Source of the DNA: Marisa cornuarietis
Taxonomy: Eukaryota; Mollusca; Gastropoda; Architaenioglossa; Ampullariidae
Assembly (NCBI GenBank): GCA_004794655.1
Contig: SMMW01000080.1
Location: 775,501-839,500, forward strand
Direction of reading: 5' to 3'
Length of the DNA stretch: 64,000 nt
The position numbers were made by a program, and so were the translations under genes. Below, one piece after another: positions 47,837 through 59,740 of this stretch (the stretch's first letter is position 1; every line of letters begins with the position of its first letter). The notes beneath the pieces were generated by a model that worked only from the letters and a program-made list of their open reading frames with translations, had not been told where the DNA came from and made no database searches.

Positions 47837-48827
47837 AATTTGTTTCAAACTAGCAATACATTTTAAAATTGACAATGGAGGTGTTTGCATTTGACTTAAA
47901 AGTGCTAGTAAGCGACTGAATCAGACAAAATGAGAGTGAATTCTACTGTGATTGCACTCTGTACTCAGACTAACAATACAACTAACCACGTGACCACTGT
48001 GCAAGTGTGTAGTCATCTATATTTCGTTCCCGGGTGTATTTACACAAGACAGTACACGGGACCGAAACCTTACCTGGGATCAGGGTGTTTGAATTACAAT
48101 TAGGAATTTCGGAAGGACGCAAAAGCAGTCACACAGATCCGTTTACAGGAGCTCTGCATAAACTGTGCCTGCCGCTGCCATGGCAACCAGGAGCAGTTCG
48201 CTCGTACGATCTTCCCCCAGTGCACACATGTATTGTGAGCCGTGACAGGCACCGGTCAGTGAAGGCATGGATTTTGCAAATAACAGATTTGCCGTTGCTA
48301 TAAGCGAATCAAAGTAGCTTAGTCAGCGCTAAGTGTTCGCGTGATTGCGTGTGCGCGCGTGCGTGCGTGTGTGTGTGTTTGTGCGCGTGCGTGTGGGTGG
48401 GTGGGTGTGAATGAGTGTAAAAAGAATTTATTTATCACAGTTAATGCTGTATGTTTCAGTTCGTTTCCTTTTTTACTTTTCGTTTAGGTGAAATGGTTGC
48501 CAAGCAACGAGTCTAGAGTTCTGCGATGACCGAGTCGTCCGTGGTACCAGACTGAGACGACAATGGCGTCTTAACTGTGAGAGTGATGACAGCGATGTAT
48601 GATGTCGGACAATGAGTCAGGCTCTGTTAGTACACTGATCTGTTCCGTTAGTTCAAGGCATTAAATATAACTCAGTCACACTGAGTGAGAGACTCCATGA
48701 GTTAAGTCTATTCAGTCAGTGAAATGTATCAAGCGCCGTTAGTCCAATGTTTTAACCCACTCGGCCCGCTGACCAAAGCAAAGCTTTGTCTCACATATTT
48801 GTACGAGTCAGTAAACAAGAAGAAGAA

Positions 48828-48829
<2 letters not shown>

Positions 48830-48918
<89 letters not shown>
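48830..48918. repeat. (GAT)n microsatellite, about 30 units
   Basis: Uninterrupted GAT repeats preceded by AAGAAGAAG. In three frames it reads as poly-Asp, poly-Met or poly-Ile, which should not be taken as protein. Confidence 0.97.
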
Positions 48919-48920
<2 letters not shown>

Positions 48921-50484
48921 ATTTATAAGACAGATAAGGCTAGACACGAACTGACAACGAAACACAATTAATGCAACAGAAGTTGATGACTACATATGTA
49001 TGTTACAAACCTTCTCGGTTTGTTGTTGTGTTCGTGGGCGAGCAACATAAGCACGAGAATGGTAGGATACGGAAATAAGAAACTCCATTGTGAATGTTCA
49101 GCATTGTACAGTGAAAGCAATCTTGGCAAGGGAAATCACTCATGGGATGGGACCAAAGACAGGAAAGACAGTTCTTTGGAGTCTTGCCGAATCTAAAGAC
49201 CTTTGAATCAGGACCTTTGACTGTGGGATTCTCTCAGTCCTCTGGCATTTCTTACAGTGGGCATTTTGAGTGGGTCGAGAGATTCTCGCAACAGGAGAGC
49301 CAACGCCCTGACTGGGCTTGACTGGCAGTCGAGTGTTGGACTCATGCGCCATGACATCAGGAAGTCGTTTGTGTCAAAGAGCGGGATTATAGTCCGGAGG
49401 GTGGAGTTGGGTCGTCGAATTCCTCCGCAGGGCGAAGCTGAAAGCGAGGATAGAATCGCGACTAGTATACATCGAGGTCGCAAACGAACACGTACACACA
49501 AAGTACGCACGCGCGCTCACTACCACACAAAACATTTTGAAAAAAAATTGGGATCACTTTTTTTTGTAGCATCAGGCTGGAGAAAGTTACAAAATGTGCC
49601 TCCTCTAGAGCAACAGGAGTATTAAACACAGACACTCTTACCGATGAAACTTATTTACAGGTTTACACGATGACTTATCTCTTTCTCTGTGTGGGTGAGA
49701 GGGGTTTGAACCGCTACTCAAAGAGTTATCCTCACACTTATCTCCGTTGTCTCCTCCTGGTACTGGTTCATGTGGAGTGGAGATATCGGCTACAGGTAAA
49801 AAATATCTGTGGGAGTAACTGGAAGAGGGATTAAGATTCTGACTCGAGCTAAAGCAGGCTGCTGCAAGTGATTAGGCGGCCAAACTTTGCTGGTGTCAGT
49901 GCGCGAGTAAAATGTGGCTCAGGTTTCTGCCATACTAAATCAACATAATGACCACATTAACTAACTGCCTGACAGGAAAGGAAATAAAAAGAGTAAGACC
50001 CCGCTCCGAAATAAAGATAACAAACAGGATCGGGCTCTCTACTCTCCATCACCTCTATATTGGTTTCATTTCATTGTCGTTCTTTCTTTCTTTCTTTTGG
50101 AGATGGTTGAAAGTAATAAAGATGACTACTAGAAATATGCCAAGAAAACAAGATGGGCTGCAGGGAGAGAGAAAGTAGCCATTAAAAATCAAACCTATGG
50201 CAAAGGAAAGAAGCTCGTGATACTCTTTATGCGATGTTGTCTGGCTGACTACAGAAGGATGAAGAAAAACAGTGAGGGAAGGTTTACTGTGAAATGTGCA
50301 CAGAACACATGTTTGGGTGAAGGGTCGTAGACTAAATCTGCGCAACAAACTTGATGTGACTTACTGCTTAGAGGAGAATAAGGAGAAGTATTAAGTGAGC
50401 GACTGAAAGAGTTACAGTGAGAGAAAATGAATCTGTGAGTAAATCAAGATGCGCGCGATGACTTTATCACACTAGAGTTGCTAT

Positions 50485-50551
<67 letters not shown>

Positions 50552-50655
50552 CATGATCATGATGATGATCATGATGATCATGATGATGATAATTTGATTT
50601 AAATACTGTCTTTTTTCATTGTCATGGCGGGCTCAAAGCACTTACTGTACAAAGA
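50485..50655. repeat. Microsatellite-anchored interspersed repeat, copy 1
   Basis: A (GAT)n run with ATGATCATGATGATC variants (50485-50590) is followed by a unique body ending GGCGGGCTCAAAGCACTTAC. The same ending follows simple repeats at 51957-52036 and 61495-61600. Confidence 0.6.
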
Positions 50656-50982
50656 TACAGGATTAATAACTGCTAGGGACAGGGTCGTCAAATCTGGCTC
50701 AAAGAATGTATGTTCCCTTGTATGATCTTTGAGTATATGTAAGTATGAGTTATAGTTAGAGACCACTTTACCTTCAGCTCACTCACGCTGTCGCTGTCAG
50801 ACATAACAGAAGAGCTGACGAAGCAGACATCTTTCTTGTCGGTGTTTTACTGTTTTTCCAAAAATTACTGAAACACACATTGCATGCAATATTACACTCA
50901 AGAATGTAAATATCTAACTTTGTTTCTCCTGATTCATTCATTCATTGTATGTTTGAATATTGTGTTTATGTGAATAAGAATG

Positions 50983-50995
50983 TGTGTGTGTATGT

Positions 50996-51028
<33 letters not shown>
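50983..51028. repeat. (TG)n microsatellite
   Basis: TG units with TATG interruptions, followed by a GCGCGAGCGCGCG palindrome. Confidence 0.9.
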
Positions 51029-51034
<6 letters not shown>

Positions 51035-51956
51035 AGCGCGCGTGTGAGTGAGAGAGTGTGTGTCAGTGAAATTGAAAGAAAAGAATAAAAGATGATCGTG
51101 CCTGTATACTTCAATAATTCCGGAGACAGCAACGGATATTTTAGTAACCAAAACACTTACAACTGATTGATTAACAATCATTTGCTATGCAAACACACAC
51201 ATGTACAAATATCCATATGTACATACACAATTGCACGGACCGACAAAAGTGAGAAATAAAAGGCGTTTCAAGAAAGGGAGGAAGGGAGGTCTGTGAACCC
51301 AGTACCACCTGCAGTGGCTGTGGAGGTTCAAGGGGTACCGTGGACACGGGCTGTCAGAGCCTGGCGTGAAAGCAACTGAGTCAAAGCTTCTGGACGGAGT
51401 CAAGAGGTCGGAGATAAGTCAACAAATTTGCTGGTGGGTAAAGATCGTCACCACTATCTCGCTCTCAGTCGTAAACAACTCAGCATACTGATAATGATGT
51501 TTGACAGGGTTAGCACAGACTGAAACTCTACTCCCCCAGTGTTTTGTTTGTCGCGACCTTTCCCCTCTCTTCAGTCCTTTAAAGTATCCTCGACCAGTTC
51601 CAGATTCTGTCAGAACTGAAAAAACACACCGTTTTGCTCCCATCTGGGCAGGCATATAAAAAGGAAGCAGTCTGTGCTTGTTTCCTTGCTTGGAGTAATA
51701 AACTTCTAAGTGCTGTGTTAGATAGCCAGGGAGGTGAGAACCTCACAGCCGAGTTCAGTGGCCCTGGCAAATGAAGGACCTTGGACCGCGGAACAAAGCA
51801 GGGGCCTGTCTGGGAGTCTCGTTATCACCAGTATTTGGTCTGCATTCTACACCTTTCATCAAGTAGAGAGGCTCGCAGACCTCTGACCTTGTCAGCTGCG
51901 GCTGCGACCGCGGCTTGAATTGACAAGCTATCATGTGACTGCCTCACAAATCACGT

Positions 51957-52036
51957 AATAATAATAATAATAATACAGGGAACTTATATAGCGCCATATG
52001 CCGATACTATGGGAAGGCTAATGGCGCTTTACAGAA
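51957..52036. repeat. Microsatellite-anchored interspersed repeat, copy 2
   Basis: (AAT)n (51957-51974), then ACTTATATAGCGCCATATG and GGCTAATGGCGCTTTACAG. The inverted pair GCGCC / GGCGC makes the body a small hairpin. The end matches the copies at 50485 and 61495. Confidence 0.6.
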
Positions 52037-52215
52037 AATAAGACACACACACACATACACGGACGCACGCAACAAACATAGAATGCCATATGAGATGAAA
52101 GATATGTAGCCAGAAGCTGCTCCCAGCGTGCACAATTCATTTGAAAAACTGTAATCCAGACTGCAAATATTTTTTTCCACACCACAGGGGACACTTGTGT
52201 GGCGTCATAGCGACT

Positions 52216-52258
52216 TCATGTTTAGTGACATGTTTAGTGACATGTTTAGTGACATGGT
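52216..52258. repeat. 12-bp tandem repeat, about 3.5 copies
   Basis: ATGTTTAGTGAC is repeated in tandem three times plus a partial copy. Confidence 0.9.
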
Positions 52259-54221
52259 ACCGTTGCTGCTTTGTCACGCAGGTCAATGTTACTGCTTTTG
52301 TCTTAATACAACACATTTTATCACAACCGACTTGCGTGATGGACATAAAGATCGAAAATCATTGCTATTAGAGATACAGTGAACCTGGGAAACATGCCAG
52401 TAAATTGTTTCCTGTTAATTTGGTTTCATCTTTGATCTATATGATACAGCCGAAAGGTCTGACATTAACTTAAAATGATCGCGCAGATACATTCCTGTGG
52501 TTGGAAAGAAATCTTAACTCCCTTTTACAAATAGTTTACTCTTAAGTAGGCCAGAAAATCCCAACACCAGGGATAATTATACTGATAAGAGAAGTAAAAC
52601 CGTGACGTCACGCTTGTCCAAAGACACGCCTTGAACATGAGGCCCAAACTCTGTCATTGGTTTTTGCCTTCACAACGTGAACGTGTCCATGTAACTTATG
52701 ATCTATGCTTTTGAATTTTTTTCTGTTCGTGGTGAAATCTGTAGGCTTCTTTGTCGAGAACACTACAGTAATGCACTCAGAATTTTGAAAATAGCAATTT
52801 TACCTCGACCAACCCTGTCACTAAATTAAAAAAAGATAAAAGACCCCTAAAACTGAGCAGAGACCACACGGACGAACATACACAAGCGCACACACACACA
52901 CTCTCTCTCTCTCACACACACACACACACGCGCGCGCGCGCACACATACAAATATACAAAATCCTCATTGGCCAGAACAGGTGTGTTTGCTACGTGTACA
53001 GCATGGCTGCTTGTTCACGTCACTCAGGACCACGTCAGTCGAGCACACACCATTTTCTGCTAGTCCCTCGTCATGCTTGCTCAACTTGCTCACTGCTGAC
53101 TCAACGAACTTACAAGGCCAAGGCCGAGTGACTTACACTTTGTGCGATTGAACTACAATCTACGTCCTAAATCGGGATTCACGGCTCTAAACGACCACAC
53201 GAGTTACACGGGACTTAAAAATCCGAAGACCTCTCGAAAAGAATCTAAGGTTTCGTGTGTAGTCAACTAATTAAATTGTTACGCATGACAGCCATAATCT
53301 CTGTACACTACACATGTGAGGCCTTGAAATGTAGAGAAGTGTTTGAGACGACAACGAATTCAAGAAGTATATATTATTAAGGGATGCAAGAGCTTTGAAT
53401 TGTGCTTGTAGTTCTCTGTGGTATTATAACATTAAACTAGAATGACAACAAAAAATGAACCTGACAAGAACGATGCTTTATTTACAAGGATGTCAGGCTT
53501 ACAAAAAAATTAGCGTGGTTTTTTTTCTGTACAATTATCCATCGGCCTAAATAGGGAACAGTGAAGGGCAAAGCTATTTTAATGAATTGATATACGATTA
53601 AAAATAAAAGAAATTGTGAAAAAAATGTTTAAGAACAATAATCGTTTCTACATGTTTACAGGAAGTCTTTGTATGGGCATTTGTGAAGTAGCTAGGAAAG
53701 ATTAATGAACTGTATTCTTGTTGCAAGATTAAATGCTGGTCCTCGTGCTATAGAGTTTGCCAGTAATGGACAGAATAGCTCAGCAATAAGACAAGTCATT
53801 GCAAAAAATATTTTTAAAATGCAACCGTCAGCATCATTATGACCTATTTAACCCGCAGCCAGAATTCACGATGTAGGATTTTAGAGGACGGATCATAGAA
53901 GCAAGCGTCTTCGGCCGCTAAGGGGTTTAGAATGGCGTCCCTTGAAATTTTTCGAGGGATTACTCAGGTCAGTCTGTTTGCAAGCTGGTCTTTTTCAACA
54001 GACGAAAACGAGGTTGTCACCACAGAGGATGGAAATCTCGTGCACGTGTGAATCAGTGTGTGAAGCGCGCGCAGAACGTCTGACTCAGCAATCCCCGCCG
54101 GGCAAGAAGAGATGATGACAGAACGTCGTCGCTGTTGACAGCATCCATCGCCAAGGGGAGAATTTACTCATGGATGGTAAAACATAGGCGATGATGCAGT
54201 CATGGCATACGCCAGTAGGTG

Positions 54222-54310
54222 TAGGGGAGAGCCAAATGGTTAAAGCACTGACAATCTGACATCCAAACCCGGAGATGCTTCGACAAGTCGGTTCGAAACC
54301 CGCGTGGCGC
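54222..54310 (+). mobile_element. tRNA-headed SINE-like repeat
   Basis: A box A-like ATGGTTAAAGC (54236-54246) and a perfect box B GGTTCGAAACC (54290-54300) are about 44 bases apart. The head lacks a coherent cloverleaf, and a non-tRNA body appears to continue downstream to about 54480. Confidence 0.5.
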
Positions 54311-54864
54311 GGTGAACCTTCTCCCAATCGTCACAGCTGTTTAATAGTTGGTGCCTGGTCTTTAAGAGGGCAGGGAAAAGTAAAGCGACGAGGGAGAGGA
54401 GATGGATACTCCTATCTCATGAAAAAGGAACTGGCCACGAGAAAAGTGTGGTCTCTTATACCTCTCTTCACAAACAACTGAACTTTTAGTGAAGATCTGT
54501 CTTTAAATATCTAGATGCCGGTTTTCTGTGTTTTTTTTTCTTTACCTCATTCTGTGCTTGGTGGGTGTCCGCCGGTATCCAGTTCGCAAAGCAGCCATAT
54601 TTTACATGCACACAACTTCAAGTTTCTTGCACAAGCCACAACGAACAGACCTCTGACGCCATGAAACATTCCCGATAAAAACTCAGATTATGGTGAAAAA
54701 AACCTTGCCCCAGAAAAAAAACCGACTATGATATGTGCCGTTTGTAACAACGCGCTAATTACTCCTGCAAGAAAAAGCTGGATAGAAATCTATAGCAAAA
54801 AACATGACAGGTGTTCACACATTTCTCTGACACACGCACACGAGCGAAACTGTCGTTTCACACC

Positions 54865-55021
54865 AGCAACTAAGGCTACATCATGGGAAAGCAGCTGGCA
54901 CCATAAACAGGTGACACATGCAGAAAAAGAACGTCCTGTCCGAGACGAGATCTGAACCCAGGACATCCAATCATCACTGTATTTGCCAAAGGCGCTAGCC
55001 ATTGCGTCACCGGACCGAGAC
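54865..55021 (-). mobile_element. tRNA-derived SINE (family 1)
   Basis: On the minus strand it has box A TGACGCAATGG (plus 54999-55009), box B-like GGTTCAGATCT (plus 54948-54958) and the family tail TTAGTTGCTGG. A short repeat TCACACC flanks both ends (54858-54864 and 55022-55028) and may be a target duplication. Confidence 0.8.
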
Positions 55022-55925
55022 TCACACCGGCGCGCATGCAAGCACACACACATATCAGCAGCATGGTCTTAACCTCTTCCTGCCCTGTCATTTAATTAAA
55101 ATTTAATGTAGGTTACAACTGACAACAGCCTGGAAAACTATATCCGGGTAGAGAGAAACAATGATTATAAAAACTTAAAATGTGGAAGAACATGCAGCAG
55201 TCGTGGGTAACTGTCTAAAAAGATATGGTATACACAGTACTTGAAACTGCACAAAGGCAGGCATCATAATTTGACATCTGTCTTGATATTTACAACCGAA
55301 ACAGTGAGTTCCGCCATGCCAACTTCAATGAAAGTGGAGAAGCAGGTGTGTGAGTGCATGCTGTGTGGTGCTGATCAATTTTGAACCGCGGCTGTCAATC
55401 AGCACTCACTTCACACGCGTGGGACAGAGGCCGTCTGTTTTCCTTTCACATTCCAGAGCCAATTGATGGGACCAACCCAAGTAATGTGCCTGTGTGGGTG
55501 GCTAGCAGGGACAACAAGAATTGTGGATCAGGGGTCATTTAGTGCAAACCCCTGTTGTACCCCGCTAGTCACGTTCAGTTTTTTAGGTGTGATTTTTTTT
55601 AAACCAGAATTATAGTTTATCGATCTCGTAGCACATTTATCCTCAGCCTCTCTTTCTGATTTATATTTTGCTCATCTACCGTTTTGTTGTTTTTTTTTGC
55701 CAAACTCATTCCGTTTAAAAATACAAGCTTCTAACAAATGCTTAGCATTCATCACGGCCTTACATTATTTAAAACACATTCAGGAAGCACTGTTTCAATT
55801 TAGGAAAATTCATTAGCACAAGTTTCAGGTTTGGCGGTAAGGGAAGCAGCCACGCCCAGTACATTCACACCGCATACAGTTATGTCCCTTGTAACGGGAG
55901 ACCCCCAGACATGACTGGTGACAAG

Positions 55926-55933
55926 GAAACACT
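55926..55933. repeat. Left 8-bp target-site duplication of the hAT element
   Basis: GAAACACT, identical to 61144-61151. Confidence 0.93.
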
Positions 55934-56421
55934 CAGAGGCGGCGTTAGGAATACGCGGGGCCTGGGGCCGACCATCAGCGCGGGGCCGGGGTAATGGAGT
56001 ACGTGTATCAATATCAATATGATGCCGGAAGCACTGATTTATATACAGTTAGATAGGCTGGATCAATTTCGCAAAATAACGAACGAATTTAGTGTTTTAA
56101 TTGATCGTAACCTTTCCCACCGTTTGTGACAGTAGCGGTTTTTTCTTAAATCGAAATAATATGGTGACGATAACTTAAAACTGCTTCTTATTATTGTCGG
56201 GTGTAGCGTGAAGACATGGGTTCAATAATTTGCTTAATTAGAACTTAGAAGTGTTTTCTGAACGTCAATTTTTTTGTCACAACTTGTTTAACACAGCTAG
56301 CAATGAGTCAATACGAGACATGCAATAAAGAGATGACGACTAGGCTGTATGTGGACATAGCAGCCTTCTGCATATCAACGTCAGTCTCAGAGTTTTGAAG
56401 CTAAAAGTTTTACATTAATGT

Positions 56422-59004
56422 TTATTTATGAATTATGAAATCCACTTTTCTTGCCTTCCGTGTGGAAAATTCATTGATGACGTCTTCGTAGTCCAGATTG
56501 GAAGCAATGTCTTTTTCTATTGAAAGAATCCCCAGGCCGCAAAGCCTGTCTTGAGACATGGTTGACCTCAAATAGTTCTTGACCAACTTCAATTTGGAGA
56601 AGCTTCTTTCGGCGCTTGCGACTGTGACTGGAACTGTTAGCAAGATTCTGTACGCTATTGCCGTGTTTGGAAATGAATCCCGAATGTTCCAAATGTACTG
56701 AAGGCACTGCATGGATGACTTTACACCTTCGGGCAAAATTTCTCGAAAAATCTTGAGTTCTGAACACAAATCTGCACCGTCTAAATCACGTGAACTCTCC
56801 GAGCGCAACGCTAAGTCAAGGTCCATGCAACATTTTAACAAGTCTTCATCATTCAATTGTCGCATGGTGTTTATGTTGTACAGAAATCCGAAGAGTGTCT
56901 CATATTGTTGTAGTTGTTCAAACCGTGTATTCATAGCCATAATTGCTTGCTCCATTATGGAAAAGAAATATTCCGTTCTAAAAGCATGTTCACCTGATGA
57001 CGTTATTTCATCCGTACTCTCGTAGTCAAATTGTCTCTTTTTTCGTCGGTTTCTTTTCTGTTTAAATACTTGTTCCACATCCATTTTGCTTGCAATTTCT
57101 TTTGCAGTAATCATAGCAGAATGAAAACCAGTGTCCCGATACTTTGTTAAGTATGTCACGAGTCCTTTAATTTGTTGTATTGCTACATCCAATTGCATGT
57201 CGGCAGATTGTAGCGATTTGCTCACAGTATTAACAGCAAACAGAATGTCATACCATATGATCGTGGCAAGTATGAACTCAAAATTTCCCACCTCAAAATT
57301 TGCAAGAGATTCGGCTTCGGTTTTTACCATAGGGTCCCTGGACTCGTCCGCTACAGTGAAAAGGGCCTCCCTTATTTCGCTCATTTGATACCTCAATGCT
57401 TTTACACTCTGTAAACGGCATTCCCATCTTGTGTCCGACAGTGATTTTGCTGTGTTATAAGGGACAGCATCTTCCAAAATCTTCCATCTTCCTGGTGAAG
57501 CGGCAAATATCACATAAATTCTTCGCAGAACCCCCAAAAATGTCACTGCTTGTGAGCTGCTCTTGGCCATATCTCCCAACACAAGATTGAGATTGTGGCA
57601 GCCACAGGGTGTGAAAAATGCCCGACTATTCTCGCGAAGTATATGGGCTTGCACTCCTTGATGTTTTCCTTTCATATTAGCTCCATTATCGTATCCCTGT
57701 CCTCGACAGTCATCGATATTTAAGCCAAGTTTTTCGAGTGCTGCTAGCAACAATTCCGACAATCCTTTGCCTGTAGTGTCTTCAGCAATAAAAAATTCTA
57801 TGAAATGTTCCACTACTTTTATGTCACAGTCATCGATATCGACAAAGCGCACAATCAGAGACAGCTGTTCTTTGTGACTGACGTCAGGTGTGCAATCAAG
57901 GATCGTTGAAAAATACTTTGCACGTTTCAATTTATCGATAATTATCTTCTTCACCTTAGATGCCATCAATTCTATGAACTCATTCTGGATTTGGTGCCCT
58001 AGATAATGATCATGCGTTTCCCCATCTTTAATACGACGAACGTGCTCTTGGATGGTTGGATCAAATTTTGCAAGTACTTGAATTAATCCTAAGAATTTAC
58101 CATTGTTCGGTTGATAGAGCTTTTCTGTCTTCCCACGAAACGCACAGTTATTTTCAGCAAGATACTGCACGACGGCCAGGATTCTTGTCAGGACTGCACG
58201 CCAATGAAGTTTTTCCTTCTTTGTGTGCTTCAACATCATACTGTCTATGCCATCATTCCAGGACATCCGCTTTAGAGCTTCAAACCATGTTTTCATGTTG
58301 TTAATATGCTCTGCAGTAAGCTCGTGTTTTTGCAGTTTTACTCCGAGATGTTTCCAATCATTACAACCTCCGTTTGACAATTTTCCCGCGGAAGATTTTC
58401 CATACAGCTTGCAACAAAAACAGAATGCTGCATCTTTAAACTGCGAATAAATCAGCCATCGCCTATCTACACATTCGTTGTTTGCCATCTTCCGAATATA
58501 AAAATTCCGTGAAAAATGTCTCTTCTCTTCATTTATAGGATATTCATAGTCGTCAGGTAATCTGATGGGACCTTTCTCCACCAGCAAATCCCGTACGTCA
58601 TTGGTTACATGTTCCCAATGACCCGGATCGTAGATATCTTTTACGATCTCGATATGTGGGTATGAACTATTTCCTGCATCAATGTTTTCAGAATAGCCGC
58701 TTTTGTCCTCACTAACTGCTAAGTTCTGGGAGTTCGCAGCTGACGATAAATCACTCAAAGATTCATTATCACCATCATCACAACAATCATTGTCATTTTT
58801 CCCACTGCCTTCCTCACATGTCAAGTTAGAATCCAGGACTAAATCAAAATTTTCTTGCTGTTTAACGACCTCCTTTGAAAAGCACATGTACTTGTCCAAC
58901 GCTCCTGTTTGACTTTTAACAAATTCTTCTCTCAACTTGCGTTTCTGCGCTTTTGATGAACCTGATTCATACTTGCGAAATCTATCTCGGGGCCTTCCAC
59001 TCAT
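56422..59004 (-). CDS. hAT-superfamily transposase, ZMYM1-like, intact (860 aa)
   Basis: A single intronless frame of 860 codons. A basic N-terminus (MSGRPRDRFRKYESG, about 1-35) and an acidic linker (55-110) lead to a TTF-type zinc-finger region (about 125-240) with FCFCCKLYGKS (194-204) and later Cys/His residues. The RNase H-like core follows: first acidic residues at YFSTILDCTPDVSHKEQ (364-380), second Asp in GQGYDNGANMKG (D439), then the hAT-typical PCGCHNLNLVLGD C-x2-H motif (467-470) and DTRWECR (524-530). The C-terminal hAT dimerisation domain contains LLTVPVTVASAERSFSKLKL (788-807), with the third catalytic Glu at 799. The protein is expected to cut and reinsert DNA ending in the inverted repeats at 55934 and 61143. 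No frameshift or stop is present. The ATG at 59004 is chosen because the following residues resemble the start of ZMYM1-like transposases. Confidence 0.96.
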   Translation of the reverse strand: MSGRPRDRFRKYESGSSKAQKRKLREEFVKSQTGALDKYMCFSKEVVKQQENFDLVLDSNLTCEEGSGKNDNDCCDDGDNESLSDLSSAANSQNLAVSEDKSGYSENIDAGNSSYPHIEIVKDIYDPGHWEHVTNDVRDLLVEKGPIRLPDDYEYPINEEKRHFSRNFYIRKMANNECVDRRWLIYSQFKDAAFCFCCKLYGKSSAGKLSNGGCNDWKHLGVKLQKHELTAEHINNMKTWFEALKRMSWNDGIDSMMLKHTKKEKLHWRAVLTRILAVVQYLAENNCAFRGKTEKLYQPNNGKFLGLIQVLAKFDPTIQEHVRRIKDGETHDHYLGHQIQNEFIELMASKVKKIIIDKLKRAKYFSTILDCTPDVSHKEQLSLIVRFVDIDDCDIKVVEHFIEFFIAEDTTGKGLSELLLAALEKLGLNIDDCRGQGYDNGANMKGKHQGVQAHILRENSRAFFTPCGCHNLNLVLGDMAKSSSQAVTFLGVLRRIYVIFAASPGRWKILEDAVPYNTAKSLSDTRWECRLQSVKALRYQMSEIREALFTVADESRDPMVKTEAESLANFEVGNFEFILATIIWYDILFAVNTVSKSLQSADMQLDVAIQQIKGLVTYLTKYRDTGFHSAMITAKEIASKMDVEQVFKQKRNRRKKRQFDYESTDEITSSGEHAFRTEYFFSIMEQAIMAMNTRFEQLQQYETLFGFLYNINTMRQLNDEDLLKCCMDLDLALRSESSRDLDGADLCSELKIFREILPEGVKSSMQCLQYIWNIRDSFPNTAIAYRILLTVPVTVASAERSFSKLKLVKNYLRSTMSQDRLCGLGILSIEKDIASNLDYEDVINEFSTRKARKVDFIIHK

Positions 59005-59740
59005 GGCGTCGATGCGAAATGGTGAAAATCACCTTGAAACACCGTTAATTAATGTTTCCGTGTGCACCACTATCGAGACACTAGCTGAACGCACGGTTTC
59101 AATGTCTAAACTCTAGGCAATGATTCTCTACTCCTAAAAAGCGTCCACCTCTCTCTCCGAATCCCTTTCTCTTCTTCCCTTCCCACAAGTACACTGTCCC
59201 GGCAGTGACTTCTCGCTTCCATCGGAAACACAATCCTCCTCCCCTCCATTTAGCGTCCAGTTTCACCTCTTCTCGCCCATTGCTTTCTACCCCTATCTCT
59301 CCTCGCTGACCGCTCTCTCCCTCTCCCGTCACACCTTTTCTTTCTTTCTTCTTTAACATCAAACAGGCACACATTCCAGAAACTCCCATCACTCATGACT
59401 TTCGTCCGCACACATGCACTCAGTCCTAGTACTCTGACCAGGTCCCTGACGCAGACTGGAATATGTTTCTAGCTAAAGCTACATGTTATCCGGGTACCTG
59501 TACAGGATTATGACTCACCAGCCAAATAAAAACGGACAAGCCATCCACACCTTTTGTAATTTTCGGGTATTTGTATAAAGAACACCTGCGACCACTTAAA
59601 GGATTATATTTTCGAAGACATAGAGGCGATTGACGAGGCTTTCGGACTTTGACCTTAAAAAAGTCTGATTTTAAAGAGCCCCTCTCAGTAATTTTTCATT
59701 TAACACAAAATATATTTTCAGTTGACAAACTCATAAAGAT

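Larger units (their letters stand above)
44026..55933. other. Gene-poor region with microsatellites and SINEs
   Basis: Apart from the promoter of the transgelin-like gene at its left edge, no coding exon could be supported. It contains the microsatellites listed separately, SINE copies near 54222-54310 and 54865-55021, and an unexplained 253-codon ORF at 46109-46870. Confidence 0.55.

Noticed and set aside
48786..48971. Poly-Asp, poly-Met and poly-Ile proteins
   Set aside because: These are translations of a (GAT)n microsatellite in three frames. The same applies to the ORFs over the (CAT)n array at 21077-21139.
56711..58912. Several plus-strand ORFs of 64-104 codons
   Set aside because: They are antisense shadows of the intact transposase gene.
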